Assembly (NCBI GenBank): GCA_948439995.1
Contig: CAOJNP010000007.1
Coordinates: forward strand, 1-52,435
Reading direction: 5' to 3'
Length of the DNA: 52,435 bases
Origin: an uncultured Erysipelotrichaceae bacterium
GTDB taxonomy: Bacteria > Bacillota_I > Bacilli_A > RF39 > UBA660
This document shows positions 1 through 9,055 of this stretch, piece after piece. The notes beneath the pieces are model-generated. The model was not told the origin of the DNA. It did no database searches and saw only the letters and a program-made list of their open reading frames with translations. Each line of letters begins with the position of its first letter. The first letter of the stretch is position 1. A program made the translations under genes and the position numbers.

Positions 1-72
1 AACTAGGGTTTAATTAATGCTTTTTTAAAGTCTACTTTTTATTGACAAGTTCATTAATATCTAACTTGCTTT

Positions 73-1575
73 TTATTTTAAAATATTTTTTATTGCTGCA
101 ACAGATTCTTTTACTGAATCCATATTAGGATTCATGACATAACTTGTTAAATTCGATAAATGAACATAATTACTACTATCAGACCCATTTAAAGATTGTT
201 CTTTCATTTCCCAATTTGCTCCATCTATCGTTTCCTTTATTAAATCTGTAATCATTTCTTTTGGAATATTCGTATCATATAAATCACTTAACGCATTTAA
301 AATATTATTATAATTTGTAATAGTATTAGTACTAATTAATTGTTTTAAAATTGCTTTCATAATTTGCTGACAATTTTTTTGACGTTGACGATCTCCATCT
401 TTAAATGCCAGACGTTCTCTAGCTACTGTTAAAGTCTCAATTCCATTTAAATGTTGACATCCTTTTTTTACTTGTAATTTTTTCCCTTGTCGATCATCAT
501 AACTATCTAAAATGGTTGCATGAGTGGTAGTATAAGCTTGGTCAGAGCAATATTCAATTCCCCCAACTTGATCTACAATTCCTACTAAACTTTTGGTATT
601 AATTTTAATAAAATAATCTAAATTAATTTCTAAAAATTCTGCTAGTGATTTTCGATTCGTTTCAATTCCTCTTGCTCCCATAAAACTTAAGGTATCCTTT
701 TTACCATTATATCCAGAAACAGGAATATAATAATCTCTTGGAACACTCGTCATTAAAACTTGATGAGTATTAGAATTAATGGTAACAATCATATTAAAAT
801 CCATTAAACTATTAGTAAAGTCATTTCCTCCAATATAAATATTATATTTACCTTCTTCATTAGCATCAGCATTATGATCTAATTCAATACTTACTTCAAA
901 TTCATGAATTACTTTAAAATCATTTTTTTCAAATCCTTGTTTCATTTGCATTGCTAAATCATAAGATGTTTGTTCTACTAGAATACTCATAATCGTTTCA
1001 TTTTTTAAATCCGTAAACATTTTAATTACATCATCATAAGGTATCATTTCCATCTTTTTTTCTTGATTTAAAGTATTCATGGCTTCCTCAATTAAAGTTG
1101 CACCAGATAAATACATAATAGAACCATTCATATCCTGAAATGATTGCATAGAAGAATTTTCTTTTGTAACAATGTAATAATTGGCAGATACTTTCATTTT
1201 TCCACTTCGAAAAGAACGATTTAAAAATGTATCAGTATGATATGTATAATAAGATCCCACAGTACCAAAAAGAATGAAAAAGCAAGCAATGACTAATCCA
1301 AAAATCTTAAGAGGTTTTTTGAAAAAATGAATTGCAGCAACTGCCCCTCCATCTAGCAAAAATAATATCAATAAAATAGGAATCAAATACTTCATTGGCA
1401 AGATATTTAATCGAAATAAAAAATAACTAAAAATGAATAATACTAAAATACTAAAATACCCAATTATTTTAAAATTTTTTAAAGTTCTTGTATTTATTTT
1501 TTTTACTTTTTGATTCGGTTCTTCTTTCTTTTTAGAATTCTTTGAAATCATTTTATGTTTTTTTATCGTTGTCAT
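73..1575 (-). CDS. LytR-CpsA-Psr (LCP) family glycopolymer attachment protein, CpsA type
   Basis: LCP enzymes move undecaprenyl-linked glycopolymers such as capsule or teichoic acid onto peptidoglycan at the outer membrane face. A basic N-terminus is followed by three membrane segments (about residues 36-54, 61-82, 90-110), an accessory extracellular domain and the LCP domain (about 245-412). The LCP domain shows VPRDYY with an active-site-type Arg near 280, the VDQVGGIE segment and a basic stretch ARERLAF..DGDRQRQ near 385-399. The three-helix plus accessory plus LCP layout is that of streptococcal CpsA. The start at 1575 is chosen because AAAGG lies 9 bases upstream; the in-frame ATG nine bases earlier would abut that site. 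It closes the polysaccharide locus and probably attaches its product. The polymer itself is not identified. Confidence 0.9.
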   Translation of the reverse strand: MTTIKKHKMISKNSKKKEEPNQKVKKINTRTLKNFKIIGYFSILVLFIFSYFLFRLNILPMKYLIPILLILFLLDGGAVAAIHFFKKPLKIFGLVIACFFILFGTVGSYYTYHTDTFLNRSFRSGKMKVSANYYIVTKENSSMQSFQDMNGSIMYLSGATLIEEAMNTLNQEKKMEMIPYDDVIKMFTDLKNETIMSILVEQTSYDLAMQMKQGFEKNDFKVIHEFEVSIELDHNADANEEGKYNIYIGGNDFTNSLMDFNMIVTINSNTHQVLMTSVPRDYYIPVSGYNGKKDTLSFMGARGIETNRKSLAEFLEINLDYFIKINTKSLVGIVDQVGGIEYCSDQAYTTTHATILDSYDDRQGKKLQVKKGCQHLNGIETLTVARERLAFKDGDRQRQKNCQQIMKAILKQLISTNTITNYNNILNALSDLYDTNIPKEMITDLIKETIDGANWEMKEQSLNGSDSSNYVHLSNLTSYVMNPNMDSVKESVAAIKNILK

Positions 1576-1642
1576 TACTACCATCCTTTATTTATAAATC
1601 AATCTTATCAAAAAAAAAAAGAAAAAGCAATTTTTTAAAAAT

Positions 1643-3097
1643 CTATCTTCCTGTCTTAAAAGTTGCACTACTAAATAAGCGATTTAATTTTTCATCCATT
1701 TTTGGAATAACAAGAGAATTACTAGAAACCAATTGTTTGATCATTTCTTTACTATAGCGAACAATACCTAATACTTTATTGAATACATAAAATACAGTTC
1801 CATAATTTATGTCTTCTAATAAAAACATATAACTTGCAACATAATCATCATTATTTTTAAAATATGTAATATAAAAATGTAATTCTTTTAGCTCTTTTGG
1901 TGAAAAAATTCTTCTCATGATGGTAACTAAATAACTTACATATTCTGTACTTACTAAGGATGTAGTCCTTCCTTTATTACTTAAAATAGCGATTTTTTCA
2001 TCAAAAGACATATTTGATAAATTTGGATATTGAAAAAATAGCATTTCTAATTCTTTCATAAAAGAAAATTCTTCTAATTTTGAATCATGATACAATTGAT
2101 CTAGTAAAGGATTAATATTATAGTTCTCATTTAAACATATAATTCCAGCCAAGGGCATATTTAATTTGCTTCTTGTAAAATCATTAAAATAAAATCCATC
2201 TTTTCCAACAATCTGCTTTGTAGCATCTGCCTGTAAGATAACACCTTCGCAATCAAATACAACCACTTTATGAAAATCGCCACATACCCTTGCTTTATAA
2301 CCATGTTGAATTAAGAAAGTAGCAAATAAATCAGCCCAAGTAGTACAAATCATTTTTGTATTGTTTAAATTAATTTCAGAAATAGATTTATCATAAATAT
2401 TTTTTGCAATTGGATTGGAAAGGTCTTGCTTTAAAGCAAAAAAAGTAGCATCATACAATGATATTTTACAAATTTCTCGATAAATTTGAATTGCAATAGA
2501 AAATTTAGAAGCTGAATAATTAATTTTAGATGAAATACATTTCTCCAAATCAGAGTCTAAAACTCCTTTTGGCAAATCCCCAAATAAAGCATTGCTTAAT
2601 TTTAAATCAATAGAAAACCGCTCAGAAATTTTTTGAAAACGAAACGATACGATTTCAGAAATTGGAAGTTGTTTTGATTTTAAAAATTTAATATAATTGA
2701 CAATTAAATATAAATAATAATCCAATGAAGCTTCTTTAAAGTAATTAGAATATTTATCAAAATTCATAAACATTTGAAAATAATTTTCATCTTCTAAAAT
2801 CATTTCTATTACATGAATATCTACTAAACATGAATGATTGGAAGTACAAATAGATGGATCATAATAATTATTTCTTGAATATTTTTCATTAATAAAATTA
2901 ATTCGCTCAAAAACAGCTTTATCAATCATTGAAAAATTAAAAGTGATCAATAAACTCATGTAGTGATTAAGAGGTTCTACCAACTCACTACACTTTATTA
3001 AAGAAAATTTTTCTTGTCCTGTAATATAATTCGTAAAAGTTTGGTTATCAAATAAAATATTACGTAATAAAAAAATAGAAATAGAATGATCATACAT
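1643..3097 (-). CDS. hypothetical protein with a transglutaminase-like Cys-His-Asp core
   Basis: I do not recognise the full 484-residue family. Residues about 249-295 resemble the core of the transglutaminase/papain-like fold: Cys251 at the start of a helix (MICTTWADLF), then GYKARVCGDF before His276, then an Asp at 291 (QADATK). His-to-Asp spacing of 15 is normal for that fold; Cys-to-His at 25 is short. There is no signal peptide or clear membrane segment, so it is probably cytoplasmic. The N-terminal 240 residues are predicted helical and unlike anything I know. GGTGA precedes the ATG by 7 bases. It lies between the small membrane peptide and the LCP gene. It could be a peptidase, an amidase or an inactive relative. 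Confidence 0.6.
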   Translation of the reverse strand: MYDHSISIFLLRNILFDNQTFTNYITGQEKFSLIKCSELVEPLNHYMSLLITFNFSMIDKAVFERINFINEKYSRNNYYDPSICTSNHSCLVDIHVIEMILEDENYFQMFMNFDKYSNYFKEASLDYYLYLIVNYIKFLKSKQLPISEIVSFRFQKISERFSIDLKLSNALFGDLPKGVLDSDLEKCISSKINYSASKFSIAIQIYREICKISLYDATFFALKQDLSNPIAKNIYDKSISEINLNNTKMICTTWADLFATFLIQHGYKARVCGDFHKVVVFDCEGVILQADATKQIVGKDGFYFNDFTRSKLNMPLAGIICLNENYNINPLLDQLYHDSKLEEFSFMKELEMLFFQYPNLSNMSFDEKIAILSNKGRTTSLVSTEYVSYLVTIMRRIFSPKELKELHFYITYFKNNDDYVASYMFLLEDINYGTVFYVFNKVLGIVRYSKEMIKQLVSSNSLVIPKMDEKLNRLFSSATFKTGR

Positions 3098-3159
3098 AAT
3101 AACTTCACCATTACTATTATAACATTAAAATTTCTATCTTAATTTAAAAATTACAAACA

Positions 3160-3282
3160 TTAACTAATGTGATCTTCTTTTTTTATTTGTTCTAAAGTTT
3201 CTTCTCTTCTACCACTCTTTGATGCAGAAACACATGCGGAATAGCAAATTAAAAATCCAATTAAAAGTACAAAAAATAACAT
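3160..3282 (-). CDS. small single-pass membrane peptide, 40 aa
   Basis: This short reading frame encodes 40 residues: a hydrophobic N-terminal helix (about 2-20, beginning MLFFVLLIGFL) followed by a charged tail ending EDHIS. It is credible because GAGGTGG sits 5 bases before the ATG (3288-3294) and a TATAAT-like -10 lies at 3303-3308. It fills the gap between the VanZ-like gene and the transglutaminase-like gene on the same strand. The helix could be a membrane anchor or an uncleaved signal; the Cys residues do not form a convincing lipobox. Function unknown. Confidence 0.5.
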   Translation of the reverse strand: MLFFVLLIGFLICYSACVSASKSGRREETLEQIKKEDHIS

Positions 3283-3389
3283 CAGTACCACCTCGTCCCA
3301 CTATTATAAAGATAATTTTTTTAAGAACTATCTTTAATTGTCGACAAATTTTGCACCTAATGTTATTTTATGTGAAAGGAATAAAAATA

Positions 3390-3845
3390 TTATTTTTTTA
3401 ACGCTCTTTTTTGATGAAAATAAAAACAAACAAAAAAGAAAAAAATGCCAAAAAAAGAACCACTAGTATCGATCAAGACATCAAAAAATTTTCCGCTTCT
3501 ACCAGGGATAAATAGTTGATGAATTTCATCACTACAGGCATAAAAGAAGCAAAAAAGAAAGGAAAAGAATACTTTTTTGGAAAAAGAAACAGGATACTCT
3601 AGGAAAAGGTTCATAGTTATCATTCCCAAAAAAAAGTAAAGAAAAAAATGAGCAGACTTTCTTATAAAATAAGAAAAATCAATAAATAAATTTGAGAACC
3701 ATGAAGCTAGAAAAGAATGTTCTATCCATAAAACAAAATGATCTGATAAATTTTGGCTGTCACTTCCTTCTTGACTGGATAAATAAAAAATAAGACCCAG
3801 CCAAAAGAAAAAGAAAAACCATTTGATTAATTTTTTCAAGTTCAT
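3390..3845 (-). CDS. VanZ-like family membrane protein
   Basis: A small integral membrane protein of 151 residues with about four membrane segments. It carries the VanZ-family features: WLGLIFYLSSQ near the N-terminus, RKSAHFFLYFFLG in the middle, and a CSDEIHQLFIPGRSG loop followed by DVLIDTSGS. VanZ relatives are linked to teicoplanin resistance and envelope phenotypes, but their biochemical activity is not known. AAGGGTGA precedes the ATG at a good distance. It follows cpsD on the same strand, separated by a terminator-like hairpin, so its expression may depend partly on read-through from the polysaccharide genes. Confidence 0.85.
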   Translation of the reverse strand: MNLKKLIKWFFFFFWLGLIFYLSSQEGSDSQNLSDHFVLWIEHSFLASWFSNLFIDFSYFIRKSAHFFLYFFLGMITMNLFLEYPVSFSKKVFFSFLFCFFYACSDEIHQLFIPGRSGKFFDVLIDTSGSFFGIFFFFVCFYFHQKRALKK

Positions 3846-3861
3846 ATTTAATCACCCTTAA

Positions 3862-3888
3862 AAAGAAAAAATTGGTTTTTTACCAATT
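3862..3888 (-). terminator. rho-independent terminator after cpsD
   Basis: On the minus strand AATTGGT pairs with ACCAATT around a short A-rich loop and is followed by a T run. The stem begins at the cpsD stop codon and lies just before the VanZ-like gene's ribosome binding site. Confidence 0.65.
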
Positions 3889-4573
3889 AATCATTTTGAT
3901 AATAATGTCCATAGTATCCTCCATAATAACTACTATAAGACTCAGGTATTTTATTAACAATTACTCCCGCAATATCAGCACCAATATTTTCTAATGTTTT
4001 TTGCGTATTAACTAATTGTTCTACTTTGGTATAATTAATTGCACATACAACTACTACTTTATCGACATATTTCGACATAATAACAGAATCTGTAAGACCT
4101 CCAACTGGAGTTCCATCAAAAATAACATAATCGAATTTTTTACTCAATAATTGAATTAATGTTTTATTCTTTTTGGAATCCAATAATTCACTTGGATTTG
4201 GTGGAACACTACCACTGGATAATAAAAATAAATTTTTAATATTGGTTTTCTTTAAATAACCTGAAAAATCTGCTTGAATATCAGAAATTAATAAATTGGA
4301 TAAACCTTTATCATTTTCAAGACCAAAAATTTTATGAAGTCTTCCTCTTCTTAAATCACAATCAATTAATAAAACACGTTTGCCATTTTGTGCAAAAGCA
4401 ATGGCTAAATTTGAGCTCGTAAAGCTTTTACCCTCCCCAGCAATGGAAGATGTTACCAATATGGTTTTAACTTCTTTATCTGCTGAAGAAAATTGTAAGT
4501 TCGTACGAATAATACGAATGGCTTCTGCAACAGAAGACTTAGGATTCGTATCTAAAATTAATTCATTTTTCAT
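3887..4573 (-). CDS. cpsD: CpsD/CapB-type bacterial tyrosine kinase (BY-kinase)
   Basis: Cytoplasmic autophosphorylating tyrosine kinase that works with a CpsC-type membrane activator to control polysaccharide polymerisation and export. Visible features are the EX2RX2R oligomerisation motif at 17-23, Walker A SSIAGEGKS (42-50), Walker A' LLIDCD (68-73), Walker B around YVIFD (149-153), and a C-terminal Tyr cluster with seven Tyr between 213 and 225, the usual phosphorylation tail. At 228 residues it has normal family length. The start overlaps the cpsC stop (ATGA), so the pair is translationally coupled. No CpsB/Wzb-type phosphatase gene lies in the window. Confidence 0.93.
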   Translation of the reverse strand: MKNELILDTNPKSSVAEAIRIIRTNLQFSSADKEVKTILVTSSIAGEGKSFTSSNLAIAFAQNGKRVLLIDCDLRRGRLHKIFGLENDKGLSNLLISDIQADFSGYLKKTNIKNLFLLSSGSVPPNPSELLDSKKNKTLIQLLSKKFDYVIFDGTPVGGLTDSVIMSKYVDKVVVVCAINYTKVEQLVNTQKTLENIGADIAGVIVNKIPESYSSYYGGYYGHYYQND

Positions 4574-5280
4574 GAGTTTTTCCTCCGATTTTTTCTCTTA
4601 CTTTTTTTACTTCGATCACTATGAAGAGGAACTCCTCCTAACACAATCATACCAAGTTGATTCGAAACTTGCTCCAAACTTTTTACTGTTTTATCTAAAT
4701 AGAACACAATAAATAAAGATCCAAAAGCAAAGAAGAAACTACAAAAAACACTAATAACTCCAAACTTTACTTCATTAATATTAATTGGTATTTCATTTAC
4801 AATCGCAGAATCTAAAAACGTAATATTTTGAATATTATATAATTCTTGAATTTCCTTACTAAATACCTTTGCCACTTCATTTGCAATATTTTTTGCAACT
4901 TTTGCATTAGAATCTGTAACTTGGATTGTTAAAACCATAGAATCTGTAACTGCAGATATTTTAATATTACTTGCAAGACTTTCAATACTTCGATTCAATC
5001 GTAAATCCAAAATTACTTTTTCCAATACTTTTCGACTCGTAATCACTTCTTGGTAGGTTGGAATCATCTTAGTATTAAGAGCAATATCGTTTGTAGTAAT
5101 TTTTTCTTCTTCTCCTTTAACTCCTGTTAAAGTTAATTGAACATTAGATGAATATATTGGTTTTTTAATGATAAAAAAGTAAAGAAAACAAATCAAAAAA
5201 ACCATGATAATCATAAATAATAAAAATAAAATATGTTTTTTCAAAAAATGAAAAAATTCCCCTAAGTTAATTTCATTCAT
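4570..5280 (-). CDS. cpsC: CpsC/YveK-type chain-length determinant (Wzz family), BY-kinase activator
   Basis: Polysaccharide co-polymerase of the Gram-positive type: a membrane segment near residues 18-43, an extracellular domain of about 120 residues, a second membrane segment (about 166-190) and a short basic cytoplasmic tail that would activate CpsD. The ATG at 5280 is chosen because AAGGGA sits 7 bases upstream; the in-frame ATG at 5310 would place that site inside the coding region. A TGn-extended -10 (TGATATAAT, 5364-5372) lies upstream. The TGA stop overlaps the cpsD start. The gene opens the cpsC-cpsD-vanZ segment. Confidence 0.9.
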   Translation of the reverse strand: MNEINLGEFFHFLKKHILFLLFMIIMVFLICFLYFFIIKKPIYSSNVQLTLTGVKGEEEKITTNDIALNTKMIPTYQEVITSRKVLEKVILDLRLNRSIESLASNIKISAVTDSMVLTIQVTDSNAKVAKNIANEVAKVFSKEIQELYNIQNITFLDSAIVNEIPININEVKFGVISVFCSFFFAFGSLFIVFYLDKTVKSLEQVSNQLGMIVLGGVPLHSDRSKKSKRKNRRKNS

Positions 5281-5363
5281 AAAAAATTCCCTTCTATTCT
5301 TTTTGCTCAAAATTATTGAATAAATCAGAATAATTTGAACTTTTCATTCCCCTATTTTCAAAT

Positions 5364-5372
5364 ATTATATCA
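5364..5372 (-). promoter_or_regulatory. candidate extended -10 promoter for cpsC-cpsD
   Basis: On the minus strand TGATATAAT is a TGn-extended -10 element about 84 bases upstream of the cpsC start. No good -35 is present at 17 bases, as can occur with extended -10 promoters. The 266-base gap between 5281 and 5546 holds no other convincing feature. Confidence 0.4.
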
Positions 5373-5546
5373 TATTTACTTTTAGAACGGAAAGAAAATT
5401 TATAAAAATTTGCATATTGCTTACTTTCCACTATAAAACTTAAATTTTTAAAGAATATAAGAAATAGCCATCTATTTTTTATACCACAATTTATCATAAT
5501 ATAAAAATCAATTTAAAATGATTATAGTTTATCAGTATAACAATAT

Positions 5547-6674
5547 TTATTGATAAAAGCATTGGATCCATTTCGATAATAAATTCTCTAATTGATGAAA
5601 AAATAAACTGATTTTTTCTTTCATGCGCTTCCAGTTATGATTCAAAAAAGTGCAATAATACTTTTCAAAAGTAATTTGTCTTAAAAAATCGATGCCACTA
5701 CAAACCATAAAAATGAAGAAAATAGATAAAATCGCATGAATGATTAAAAATGGAGATGAATAAAAAATGGGTGCTTTTATAATATTACGCCATAAATAAG
5801 GTCTTAAAATACGATTATCATGGATCAAATAAATCCCTAAAGTTGTACTACTAATAAGATTTACCACTTTACTTTGAAACGGTTTACATTTCAAAAATCC
5901 AAGAAATAATGAGATTGCAGCAAATAAAATAAAAGGACTATTTATTTTCATAAAATAATTACTAGAATCAATTAACATATTTTTGTTAAAAAAATACCCA
6001 ATACACATCAATGCAATATCTGTAAGTATCAATAAAACATAGAGTAAAAAAGCCATCATAAAATGCTTTTTGGCATTTTGCTTTTCAAAATTAACATATT
6101 TTTTAATATATCCTGCAATAAAATATAACACAACAAACCATACTAACTTATTAAATTCAAAGCTTGCTCCTAAAAAAACAGAAAAAAATGACCAAATAAG
6201 AATGGAAAAGAAAATAATATTTCGATGACATTTTTGATTAATTTCTTTCATAATGATATTAATAAATGGAGAAAAAAGCATTAATAAAATGTAGTTTGTA
6301 ATAAACCAATAAGAAACGTAACCAACTGGAAAAAAAGTTTGTAATAGATTAAATACAGAAAGAGACTCTACTGGTTTCAAACAAAAAATAAAAAGAAGTC
6401 CAATTCCAATTGAATAAAATAAAACTTCACCTATAATTTTACATAGTTTTTGAAAAGTAAATTTTGAATTTATCATAAAATAACCAGATATTAAAACAAA
6501 ACAAGATACTCCCAATTGTCCACCTAAAGATAAAAAATCAATCAAAAATTTATTTAACGTAAAACTGAATTTTATTGTGGCAAAACCATGAATTGCATAA
6601 TGATGAGCTATAATAAGAAACATACTAATAATGCGTAAAAGTTCTAAATTTGAATTTCTAACTTCTCTTTTCAT
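5547..6674 (-). CDS. acyltransferase 3 family membrane protein
   Basis: Multi-pass membrane O-acyltransferase, usually adding acetyl groups to sugars of surface polysaccharides. It has about ten membrane helices and the typical N-terminus with LELLRI followed by AHHY, the family His pair near residues 24-25. At 375 residues it is a membrane domain only, without the extra esterase-like domain seen in some OafA proteins. The start at 6674 is chosen for AGGTGG 4 bases upstream; an ATG 18 bases earlier would lie before that site. A TTAAAA-N16-TATAAT promoter candidate lies directly upstream. In context it probably acetylates the polymer or its lipid-linked repeat unit. Confidence 0.85.
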   Translation of the reverse strand: MKREVRNSNLELLRIISMFLIIAHHYAIHGFATIKFSFTLNKFLIDFLSLGGQLGVSCFVLISGYFMINSKFTFQKLCKIIGEVLFYSIGIGLLFIFCLKPVESLSVFNLLQTFFPVGYVSYWFITNYILLMLFSPFINIIMKEINQKCHRNIIFFSILIWSFFSVFLGASFEFNKLVWFVVLYFIAGYIKKYVNFEKQNAKKHFMMAFLLYVLLILTDIALMCIGYFFNKNMLIDSSNYFMKINSPFILFAAISLFLGFLKCKPFQSKVVNLISSTTLGIYLIHDNRILRPYLWRNIIKAPIFYSSPFLIIHAILSIFFIFMVCSGIDFLRQITFEKYYCTFLNHNWKRMKEKISLFFHQLENLLSKWIQCFYQ

Positions 6675-6691
6675 AAGACCACCTAAGGTCA

Positions 6692-6719
6692 ATTATAACA
6701 CTAAAATATTATTTTTTAA
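6692..6719 (-). promoter_or_regulatory. candidate promoter before the acyltransferase gene
   Basis: TTAAAA-N16-TATAAT on the minus strand, with TGT just before the -10 as an extended element. It sits in the 34-base gap after the flippase stop, so the acyltransferase could be transcribed separately as well as from the upstream operon. Confidence 0.35.
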
Positions 6720-8133
6720 TCATATTTTTAAAATATTCCTTATTTATAAATAACATAAAAAGAAAATAAATGATAATACTTCCTAAAAAAATAAAAAGTA
6801 TATTCAATAACAAACCAAGATGAAACATGTGAATCAATTTAGAATAACTATAAATGAAAAAGCAACCAAAAAGACTTGAAAGCAAAAGTTTAATATTCCG
6901 ATTTGGTTTAAAATATTTTCGAGCATAGAAAGTACTCATGGCTGCTGCAACAATTTCTGCTATTAAAGTTGTAAAAGCAGCACCCTGCTCTTGAAAAATA
7001 GGAATGAAAATAAAATTTAAGACAAGATTTAAGATGGCAGCAGAAATAGTAGAAATAAGAGACTTGGTTTCTTCTTTATGTGTTATTAAAATTAAATTAG
7101 AAGAAAAGTTTGCTAATACTGCAAATAAAAGTGCAAAAGACAAAAGAAACAAAGAAGAAGATGCTCTAATATATTCTTCACCAGAAATGAGTAAAATAAT
7201 TTCATGATTCAATGAAATCATTCCAACAATAAAAGGTAAAATAAATATCATAATAAAATAAAATAGTTTATTCAATAATTCTACTTTTTCTTTTTCTTTC
7301 TCTTTGGAAACAAAATATGAAATCCTTGGAATGGCCACCGCAATAGCAGAATTTAATAATTGCTTTGCAATACTATAGATTTTGGTACCAATATAATAAA
7401 TTCCAACAATATAATCCGTACAGATCATTCCTAACATTGTAATATCAGATGAATTATAAACTGTAGTTGCCAAAGAAGCAGAAAATAAAATTAAAATTGG
7501 TTTAATATGTTTTTTAATATTCATATGAAAAGTAAAATGAACTTTGATATACTTTTTTACATAAAAATAATTTAAAATATTCGCCCCTACACTTGATATA
7601 ACCAAAATAATTGCATAAATATAATAATCTGAGTTGCCTTTAATTAGCAAAAATGTCAAAATAAGAGTAATAATTTGAATAAACACATTTCGAAGTGTAA
7701 TATATAAATAATCTTCAAAAATAGAATTGATCCAATCTACCCCTAAAGTGGTAAAAATCATAGTTAAACTTTGAATAATAATTAAATACTTATATTCAAT
7801 AGCCTTATTCATAAACAGTAACGTAATAAAAAGAAATACATAAGAAATAATAGTTGTGAGTAAATTAAAAGAAAAAACTTGATTGCAAAATTCTTTTAAT
7901 TTATTCATATCATTTTTTAAAAAAGAACCTTCTCTAATTGCATAGGTAGAAATTCCTAATGATGCAAGAAGTAAAAAATAACTTACAATGGAAGTAGCAA
8001 ATTGTACTTTTCCAATACTATCTGCTTGCAATATTCTAGAAACATACGGAAATGTAATTAAAGGAAAAACAATTGACAAAAAAGTTTTTATAATATTTAA
8101 TATGATATTTAATTTTACTGATTTTCGTTTCAC
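6709..8133 (-). CDS. Wzx-like polysaccharide flippase (MATE/MOP superfamily)
   Basis: A 474-residue protein with about 12-14 membrane helices and the N-terminal pattern of polysaccharide biosynthesis proteins (ILNIIKTFLSIVFPLITFPYVSRIL, quoted only in part of its run: LITFPYVSRIL). These transporters flip undecaprenyl-linked repeat units across the membrane. The start is GTG, 4 bases after the stop of the upstream glycosyltransferase, with an AAGTGA-type ribosome site inside that gene's end. Together with the Wzy-like polymerase it indicates a Wzx/Wzy-dependent pathway. Substrate unknown. Confidence 0.88.
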   Translation of the reverse strand: MKRKSVKLNIILNIIKTFLSIVFPLITFPYVSRILQADSIGKVQFATSIVSYFLLLASLGISTYAIREGSFLKNDMNKLKEFCNQVFSFNLLTTIISYVFLFITLLFMNKAIEYKYLIIIQSLTMIFTTLGVDWINSIFEDYLYITLRNVFIQIITLILTFLLIKGNSDYYIYAIILVISSVGANILNYFYVKKYIKVHFTFHMNIKKHIKPILILFSASLATTVYNSSDITMLGMICTDYIVGIYYIGTKIYSIAKQLLNSAIAVAIPRISYFVSKEKEKEKVELLNKLFYFIMIFILPFIVGMISLNHEIILLISGEEYIRASSSLFLLSFALLFAVLANFSSNLILITHKEETKSLISTISAAILNLVLNFIFIPIFQEQGAAFTTLIAEIVAAAMSTFYARKYFKPNRNIKLLLSSLFGCFFIYSYSKLIHMFHLGLLLNILFIFLGSIIIYFLFMLFINKEYFKNMIKK

Positions 8134-8137
8134 TTAA

Positions 8138-9022
8138 TCACTTTTCTTTCTTCAATTCTAAAATTAATAACTGTGTTGATTGAATTAAATTTTTTCCAAT
8201 AAATAATCTTTTTCTTCGCTTCTTTTTTGTCAAAGCATTAGTAGAACTATCCTCATTATGAAACACAAAAACTTTTGGATTATAAACATTTTTTAAATTA
8301 TTTTTTCTAAGTCTTAAAAACAATAACTCTTCTTCACGATATAAAAATGTTCGATCATCTAATCCATCAAAACATTCAATATATTTCTTAGAAAAAATTA
8401 AAGCCGAACCATGTAATACTATATTTTCATATCTTTTATTTACATCCACAGAAATCTTTTCTTTTTTTAACCCTAATAAAATAAACAATTTTCGAATCCA
8501 ATTTCGAATTTTTTTATAACATGGATAAATATATATTTTATTTAGAAAATATTCATACTTTAAAATAGTTAAATCTTTTTGATAATGTTCAACAGTTTGC
8601 AATTGCAAATATATTTCATTTACTTTATTATTTTTTAATATAATCTTTGGCCCCAATACTGCAAAATTACTCATTTCATACTCCGAAATAATTTGTTCTA
8701 AAAAATCATTTTGCATTAAAAAAACATCATTATTAATCATGATAATAAAATCGGCATTCCACTTTGTTTTAGCGAATTGAAAACCAACATTATTGCCTTT
8801 TGCAAAACCTAAATTTTCTTTCAATAAAAGAATAGCAATTCGTTCGTTTTTCTCATAATCTTGCAATAACATTTCACCAGAACCATTATTAGAGCAATTA
8901 TCGACAATTACAATTTTAACATTATTTTGTGAATAACGACTTAAAATTGATTCAACACATTTTTTTGTGTCTTCATAAGTTAAATAATGTAAAATTAAAA
9001 ACACAAAATTAAAATTATTCAT
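8138..9022 (-). CDS. glycosyltransferase family 2 protein
   Basis: GT-A fold transferase of 294 residues. The N-terminal half shows the nucleotide-binding IVIVDNCSNNGSGE motif, NLGFAKGNN, and a metal-site variant MINNDVF in place of DxD. The C-terminal half has FLYREEELLFLRLR, a typical acceptor and catalytic region of rhamnosyltransferase-like GT2 enzymes. No membrane helix is obvious. It lies between the GT4 gene and the flippase, with an AAGG site before its ATG. It should add one sugar to the lipid-linked repeat unit; donor and linkage cannot be read from sequence. Confidence 0.88.
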   Translation of the reverse strand: MNNFNFVFLILHYLTYEDTKKCVESILSRYSQNNVKIVIVDNCSNNGSGEMLLQDYEKNERIAILLLKENLGFAKGNNVGFQFAKTKWNADFIIMINNDVFLMQNDFLEQIISEYEMSNFAVLGPKIILKNNKVNEIYLQLQTVEHYQKDLTILKYEYFLNKIYIYPCYKKIRNWIRKLFILLGLKKEKISVDVNKRYENIVLHGSALIFSKKYIECFDGLDDRTFLYREEELLFLRLRKNNLKNVYNPKVFVFHNEDSSTNALTKKKRRKRLFIGKNLIQSTQLLILELKKEK

Positions 9023-9055
9023 ATTTACACAACCTTATCTTAGCAATCAAAAACA

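Noticed and set aside
1-72. Short inverted repeat CAAGTT/AACTTG after the LCP gene as a terminator
   Set aside because: Only six pairs, long loop and no T run in the direction of transcription.
5294-5497. 67-codon open frame in the gap upstream of cpsC
   Set aside because: No ribosome site before its ATG, it runs through the cpsC promoter and ribosome site, and the translation is low-complexity with no family resemblance.
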